Source of the DNA: JBOGEB01 sp050743125
GTDB taxonomy: Bacteria > Actinomycetota > Nitriliruptoria > Euzebyales > Egibacteraceae
DNA: 8,759 bases
Assembly (NCBI GenBank): GCA_050743125.1
Contig: JBOGEB010000178.1
Coordinates: 1-8,759, forward strand
Direction of reading: 5' to 3'
The notes beneath the pieces were generated by a model. The model was not told the origin of the DNA, did no database searches, and saw only the letters and a list, made by a program, of their open reading frames with translations. The position numbers and the translations under genes are program-made. Below are positions 6,208 through 8,759 of this stretch, in pieces; positions within the stretch are counted from its first letter, which is position 1, and each line of letters begins with the position of its first letter.

Positions 6208-7038
6208 GTGAACCGTGACGAGGTCGAGCAGCGCCACCGCCGCCACGCCAAGTTTCCCCGCAAGGTGTACGAGCGGGAGCTGATCCGGCTGCAGGCGGAG
6301 CTGGTCAAGCTCAAAGAGTGGATCCGCCAGGAGCAGGAGCGCCTCGTCGTGGTCTTCGAGGGACGCGACGCGGCCGGCAAGGGAGGGGCGATCAAACGGA
6401 TCACCGAGTACCTCAACCCGCGCGGGGCTCGGATCGTCGCCCTGCCCGTTCCCAGCGAGCGGGAGCGGACCCAGTGGTATTTCCAGCGCTACGTTCCCCA
6501 CCTGCCGGCGGGCGGGGAGATCGTGCTGTTCGACCGCAGCTGGTACAACCGCGCCGGGGTGGAGCGCGTGATGGGCTTCTGTACCCCCGAGGAGCACCGC
6601 CGCTTCCTGCGCCAGTGCCCGATCTTCGAGCGGATGCTCGTCGAGGACGGCGTCACGCTGGTGAAGTACTGGTTCTCGGTGAGCGACGAGGAGCAGGAGC
6701 GGCGTTTCCGCTCGCGGCTCGAGGACCCGCTGCGGCGATGGAAGCTGTCCCCTATGGATCTGGAGTCCCGCCTCCGCTGGGTGGAGTACTCACGGGCGAA
6801 GGACGAGATGTTCGCCCGCACCGACATCCCCGAGGCGCCCTGGTACGTGGTGGAGGCCGACGACAAGCGGTGTGCCCGCCTCAACTGCATCGCCCATCTG
6901 CTCGGCCAAGTGCGGTACCAGGACGTGGTGACCGCCCCGCTGGAGCTCCCGCCCCGGCCCGAGGCCGGGGACTACCAAAGGCCGCCTCGCGAGCTGTACC
7001 GGTACGTCCCAGACCACGCCGCCAGCCTGCTCCGCTGA
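6208..7038 (+). CDS. ppk2: Polyphosphate kinase 2 (PPK2)
   Basis: PPK2 transfers phosphate between inorganic polyphosphate and nucleoside di- or monophosphates, mainly regenerating GTP or ATP from polyphosphate in the cytoplasm. The 276-residue protein is a complete single-domain form. Seen: Walker A G52-R-D-A-A-G-K-G-G60, Walker B L-F-D109-R110-S-W-Y-N-R, the lid segment S-V-S-D-E-E-Q-E-R-R-F (157-167) with R-W-K-L-S-P-M-D (177-184), and the C-terminal signature S-R-A-K-D-E-M-F and P-W-Y-V-V-E-A-D-D-K (211-220). It fits the group of the Pseudomonas single-domain enzymes. The GTG at 6208 is chosen because AGGAGGTGA lies seven bases upstream. The frame stays open to 5716, but that part encodes nothing recognisable. 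The gene is divergent from ispH. No direct pathway link to isoprenoids is evident. Whether it prefers ADP, GDP or AMP cannot be read from the sequence. Confidence 0.96.
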   Translation: MNRDEVEQRHRRHAKFPRKVYERELIRLQAELVKLKEWIRQEQERLVVVFEGRDAAGKGGAIKRITEYLNPRGARIVALPVPSERERTQWYFQRYVPHLPAGGEIVLFDRSWYNRAGVERVMGFCTPEEHRRFLRQCPIFERMLVEDGVTLVKYWFSVSDEEQERRFRSRLEDPLRRWKLSPMDLESRLRWVEYSRAKDEMFARTDIPEAPWYVVEADDKRCARLNCIAHLLGQVRYQDVVTAPLELPPRPEAGDYQRPPRELYRYVPDHAASLLR

Positions 7039-7040
7039 CT

Positions 7041-7080
7041 ACGGCGACAGTGCGTGCACGGCCAGCAGCGTCGTCGCCGT
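7041..7080 (+). terminator. Candidate T-poor terminator after ppk2
   Basis: ACGGCGAC (7041-7048) and GTCGCCGT (7073-7080) form a perfect 8-bp stem starting two bases after the ppk2 stop. The loop contains a second small dyad, GTGC-GT-GCAC. There is no T-tract. Placement suggests transcript end formation, but the evidence is only structural. Confidence 0.35.
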
Positions 7081-7117
7081 GGGCGCCTACGAGCGGCCGC
7101 CGCCGAGGCCGATACTA

Positions 7118-7357
7118 CTAGGGACGATCGTGGGTCGGTTCAGCGTGTCGGAGGATGAGTTCCGCGCACCAGGCCGGGTAGCTGACCGGCAGGTCGTGGC
7201 CCGCGGTCGGGTGGACGCGGGTCTCGACGCAGTCGAACCGGGCCGCAAGGGCGTCGGCGCAGCCGGGAACCGGCACGGGGTCGTCCGCGCCCTCGGCGAG
7301 CACGACCGGAACGCCCGCGGCCGCAAGGCTGGCGAGGGCCTCGCCTGAGACGAGCAC
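7118..7357 (-). pseudogene. C-terminal remnant of an alpha/beta hydrolase
   Basis: The 79-codon frame ends at TAG (7118-7120) and matches the last part of an alpha/beta-fold hydrolase. It has the strand before the catalytic acid (G-V-P-V-V-L-A-E-G-A-D-D-P-V-P) and the histidine loop (A-G-H-D-L-P), followed by the final helix Y-P-A-W-C-A-E-L-I. The acid and histidine of the triad are present, but the nucleophile elbow G-x-S-x-G and all earlier strands are missing. In frame, a TGA lies just upstream (7364-7366 on the plus strand), and the vapC stop is only 17 bases beyond that. Family hydrolases are usually 230 residues or more, so roughly two thirds has been lost, apparently at the junction with the vapBC segment. 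No ribosome site fits the GTG at 7357. It is therefore a broken gene rather than a small protein. Confidence 0.75.
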
Positions 7358-7382
7358 GGCCGTTCACGTTGTAGGCGCACCT

Positions 7383-7787
7383 TCATGATCTCAGACGCTC
7401 GACGGGCTGCTCAGTGACTTCGGCGATGAGTTCGAAGTCCTTGTCAATGTGGAGCACAGTCAGGGTGGCCAGCTCTGCCGCTGCGGCGATCAGCAAATCC
7501 GGGATGGATGGCGCACGGTGCTGACCTCGGTCTGCCAGCAGCCATTGCACCTGGACTGCGCGATCCTCGACGGCTGGCGTGAGATGCTCAACGGGCATCA
7601 CTGACAGGGGGGGTCGGCTACTGGCAGCGCGCAGGTCGCTTCCGGACCTGGCCGAGAACCCGACTTCAAGCCGCGTCAACGTGGTAATGCGCACCAGCCC
7701 GCGTTGTATGCGCGCCGCCCACTCGCTCGCATCCGGGCTGGCGGCCAGGCGCACCAGCGCGGATTTGTCGATCAGCCAGCCTGTCAC
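7383..7787 (-). CDS. vapC: VapC-type PIN-domain ribonuclease toxin
   Basis: This encodes a 134-residue PIN-domain protein, a Mg2+-dependent endoribonuclease of the VapC type that typically cuts tRNA or rRNA and is neutralised by its antitoxin. Seen: first acidic residue D7 in L-I-D-K-S-A-L, E41 in R-L-E-V-G, D97 in P-D-L-L-I-A-A, and D115/D117 in H-I-D-K-D-F. The full acidic quartet is kept, so it is probably active. Length is normal. The GTG at 7787 overlaps the antitoxin stop as GTGA, the usual toxin-antitoxin coupling; a TTG at 7793 is the alternative start. It sits downstream of vapB in one operon. Base composition is visibly less GC-rich than in the MEP genes, consistent with horizontal transfer. 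It abuts a truncated hydrolase gene. The cleavage target cannot be inferred. Confidence 0.92.
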   Translation of the reverse strand: MTGWLIDKSALVRLAASPDASEWAARIQRGLVRITTLTRLEVGFSARSGSDLRAASSRPPLSVMPVEHLTPAVEDRAVQVQWLLADRGQHRAPSIPDLLIAAAAELATLTVLHIDKDFELIAEVTEQPVERLRS

Positions 7788-8005
7788 TGCCAAGCGCGGG
7801 CCATCACTTCCGAGTCGGAAAGGTCGCCGAACGCCTCCGCAAACTGGACCAGGTCCTCCACGGTGACGGCGTCAGCGACTGGCACAGCGTCGCGGGCGAG
7901 CCGGCGGCGTAGGTATTCGCTGCGGGACAGCCCTAGGCGCTTGGCATTGGCATCGATCGCAGCTACGACATCGTCAGGGACGTCACGGATCAGCAGGTCA
8001 GTCAT
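7784..8005 (-). CDS. vapB: VapB/FitA-like ribbon-helix-helix antitoxin
   Basis: This encodes a 73-residue antitoxin. Residues 3-36 form a ribbon-helix-helix DNA-binding unit: a strand with L-L-I-R-D-V-P, then two helices around V-A-A-I-D-A-N-A-K-R-L-G-L and S-R-S-E-Y-L-R-R-R-L. The C-terminal acidic and hydrophobic tail (V-E-D-L-V-Q-F to A-R-A-W) is the part expected to wrap the toxin. The ATG at 8005 follows a G-rich site (GGGGGGTG) five bases upstream. The gene overlaps vapC by four bases. A TGATATC-N4-GATATCA palindrome on the promoter is the probable site of autorepression by the VapBC complex. Confidence 0.9.
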   Translation of the reverse strand: MTDLLIRDVPDDVVAAIDANAKRLGLSRSEYLRRRLARDAVPVADAVTVEDLVQFAEAFGDLSDSEVMARAWQ

Positions 8006-8034
8006 GGAGGCACCCCCCTGGGGACTGGGAGCAA

Positions 8035-8052
8035 TGATATCTTACGATATCA
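8035..8052 (-). promoter_or_regulatory. vapBC promoter and autoregulatory operator
   Basis: TGATATC-TTAC-GATATCA is a perfect 7-bp inverted repeat with a 4-base spacer, strikingly AT-rich for this DNA. On the minus strand it contains TAAGAT (8044-8039), a good -10 box, about 35 bases before the vapB ATG. No clear -35 box is present. An RHH antitoxin bound here would occlude the -10 box, the usual TA autoregulation. Confidence 0.7.
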
Positions 8053-8094
8053 CGAGGCTGTCTCCGCGCACGCCCGATTCGGGTCTGGTCCACA

Positions 8095-8181
8095 TCGCCC
8101 ACCAGAACGCGGGTCCAGCTTGCGCAGCTACCGCTGTCCATGGAGAAACGATGTTCGCGCCCAGAAGGCCCTGGTGGGCGA
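8095..8181. repeat. 11-bp inverted repeat copying the tRNA 3' end
   Basis: TCGCCCACCAG at 8095-8105 is the exact reverse complement of CTGGTGGGCGA at 8171-8181. The second arm is the acceptor 3' strand, discriminator and CCA of the tRNA remnant plus one base. The arms are 65 bases apart and cannot be extended. It may be a recombination scar or chance. Confidence 0.5.
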
Positions 8182-8257
8182 GGGGGGACTTGAACCCCCC
8201 ACGTCCTTGCGGACACACGAACCTGAATGCCATCCGGCGTTCGGCTACCGTCCGGTC
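8172..8257 (-). pseudogene. Degenerate tRNA-Leu (CAG), 3' part intact; possible att remnant
   Basis: Reading the minus strand towards the 3' end, these parts are intact: an anticodon-loop-like TTCAGGT (8227-8221, anticodon CAG), a long variable arm GTCC-GCAA-GGAC (8214-8203) typical of tRNA-Leu, a T-arm GGGGG-TTCAAGT-CCCCC (8199-8183), the acceptor strand CTCGCCC, A and an encoded CCA. On the 5' side the structure fails. The anticodon stem is mismatched, the D-arm is short and lacks the usual tRNA-Leu sequence apart from a faint G-A-A-C-G, and the expected GGGCGAG acceptor strand is absent. So this is a tRNA pseudogene or the 3' copy left at a tRNA integration site. The 5' limit (8257) is only an estimate from the usual length. 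Confidence 0.65.
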
Positions 8258-8514
8258 CCGTCCTGTCTCTGCTGGTCAAGCAGTTGCGGCCCGAAGAGCA
8301 TTGGCGTCGGCGTCCGGGGCTGCCCAGCCCTGGAGGCAGCAGATTGGGCAGCACGGCAGCCCACTACCGGACCTGATCGGCTTGCCTCTGACCGCTAGGC
8401 CGATTGGCTCATCGGGCCTACGGGCGAAAACGAGGCGCTGTGGTTGAGCTTCGGCGATCCACTAAAGCCATGAGCGCCCTCCGGAACGCCGCCCGGGCCT
8501 CCCTCGCCAGAATG
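8258..8514. other. Non-coding gap before the CcdA-like gene
   Basis: I find no supported gene in this stretch. The only clear structure is a stem TAGGCC-GAT (8396-8404) pairing with ATC-G-GGCCTA (8411-8420), nine pairs with one bulged G and a 6-base loop. No T-tract follows on either strand. Open frames crossing the region are antisense to the tRNA remnant or lack start signals. Confidence 0.45.
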
Positions 8515-8529
8515 TACTATCTACCGTAG
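8515..8529 (+). promoter_or_regulatory. Possible promoter and dyad for the CcdA-like gene
   Basis: TACTAT (8515-8520) fits a TANNNT -10 box. It is followed directly by CTAC-C-GTAG (8521-8529), a short palindrome. The sequence loosely recalls BlaI/CopY-type operators (TACTAC/GTAGTA half-sites), but the outer bases do not match well. No good -35 box is seen. Assignment is tentative. Confidence 0.3.
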
Positions 8530-8557
8530 CAGACGAGCCGAGGAGGGAGGGTCGCAC

Positions 8558-8759
8558 GTGGACAGCGGGCTGTTCTTCGGCGGTTCGGTCGCCGCCGCCG
8601 TGGTCGCCGGCACGATCGCGCTGTTCGCGCCCTGCTGCATCTCGGTGATGCCGCCCGCCTTCTTTGCGACCTCGTTCCACAACCGCCGGCTGCTCACCGC
8701 GCTGACGTTTCTGTTCGCCGCGGGGATCGCCACGGTCATCCTCCCGATCGCGCTGGGCG
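8558..8759 (+). CDS. CcdA/DsbD-like transmembrane thiol transporter (5' part, cut by window end)
   Basis: The first 67 codons of a membrane protein are present, running off the window. A GTG at 8558 follows a strong AGGAGGGAGG ribosome site (8541-8550). Residues about 8-30 form a first transmembrane helix leading into F-A-P-C-C-I-S-V-M-P-P-A-F, a cysteine motif resembling the F-x-P-C loop of CcdA/DsbD proteins that pass electrons across the membrane to extracytoplasmic thiol-disulfide proteins. After a short basic loop (H-N-R-R) a second helix begins around residue 44. Such genes in actinomycetes often neighbour a thioredoxin-like protein; that part lies outside the window. Substrate partner is unknown. 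The two adjacent cysteines, rather than the common single one, are notable. Confidence 0.8.
   Translation, partial: MDSGLFFGGSVAAAVVAGTIALFAPCCISVMPPAFFATSFHNRRLLTALTFLFAAGIATVILPIALG

Noticed and set aside
6012..6218. Small open frame (68 codons) ending just inside ppk2
   Set aside because: It has a TTG start without a ribosome site, overlaps the long stem-loop, and resembles no known protein.
8120..8447. Plus-strand frames containing G-G-L-E-P-P-T-S and R-G-D-L-N-P-P
   Set aside because: These peptides are the well-known false translation of the antisense strand of a tRNA; they arise from the tRNA-Leu remnant.
1..8759. CRISPR arrays, insertion sequences, rRNA genes
   Set aside because: No regularly spaced repeats, no transposase-like frame and no rRNA sequence were seen on either strand.

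Overview
The window is high-GC DNA with GTG starts, leaderless-looking and TANNNT-type promoters, and a tRNA remnant with encoded CCA. Together with the style of the proteins this points to an actinomycete (Actinobacteria). I cannot place it to genus from the sequence alone.

Left part (1-1231): a YceI-family lipid-binding lipocalin-like protein (minus strand) is divergent from a MarR-family regulator (plus strand). Their shared control region carries two near-identical inverted repeats (GTTGA-N4-TCAAC). These sit exactly on the predicted promoter elements of both genes, so the pair looks like a self-regulated MarR/target module. marR then meets ispG tail to tail across a short gap with a perfect 8-bp stem-loop.

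Central part (1232-5507, minus strand): a tight three-gene operon ispH-dxs-ispG, joined by two ATGA stop/start overlaps. It encodes the entry enzyme of the MEP (non-mevalonate) isoprenoid pathway and its two 4Fe-4S end enzymes, but none of dxr, ispD, ispE or ispF. This looks like a supplementary MEP booster set for a specific isoprenoid product; hopanoids are the best guess, because dxs and ispG neighbour hopanoid genes in some actinomycetes. IspH carries an unusual N-terminal extension of about 115 residues that resembles a shrunken HpnG-type nucleoside phosphorylase domain. The YceI protein next door belongs to a family with known polyisoprenoid binders, which fits the isoprenoid theme.

Divergent spacer (5508-6207): 700 bases without a convincing gene but with several dyads. 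These are a 19-bp perfect palindrome, an AT-rich palindrome overlapping a TACAAT -10 box, an intrinsic-terminator-like hairpin plus T-tract facing ispH, and a 13-bp stem upstream of ppk2.

Right part (6208-8759): a complete class-typical polyphosphate kinase 2 gene (plus), then an accessory-looking stretch. That stretch holds the C-terminal remnant of an alpha/beta hydrolase, a VapBC toxin-antitoxin operon with its own palindromic operator, and a decayed tRNA-Leu whose similarity fades 5' of the anticodon loop, as at an integration site. The window ends inside the start of a CcdA/DsbD-like membrane thiol-transfer protein.
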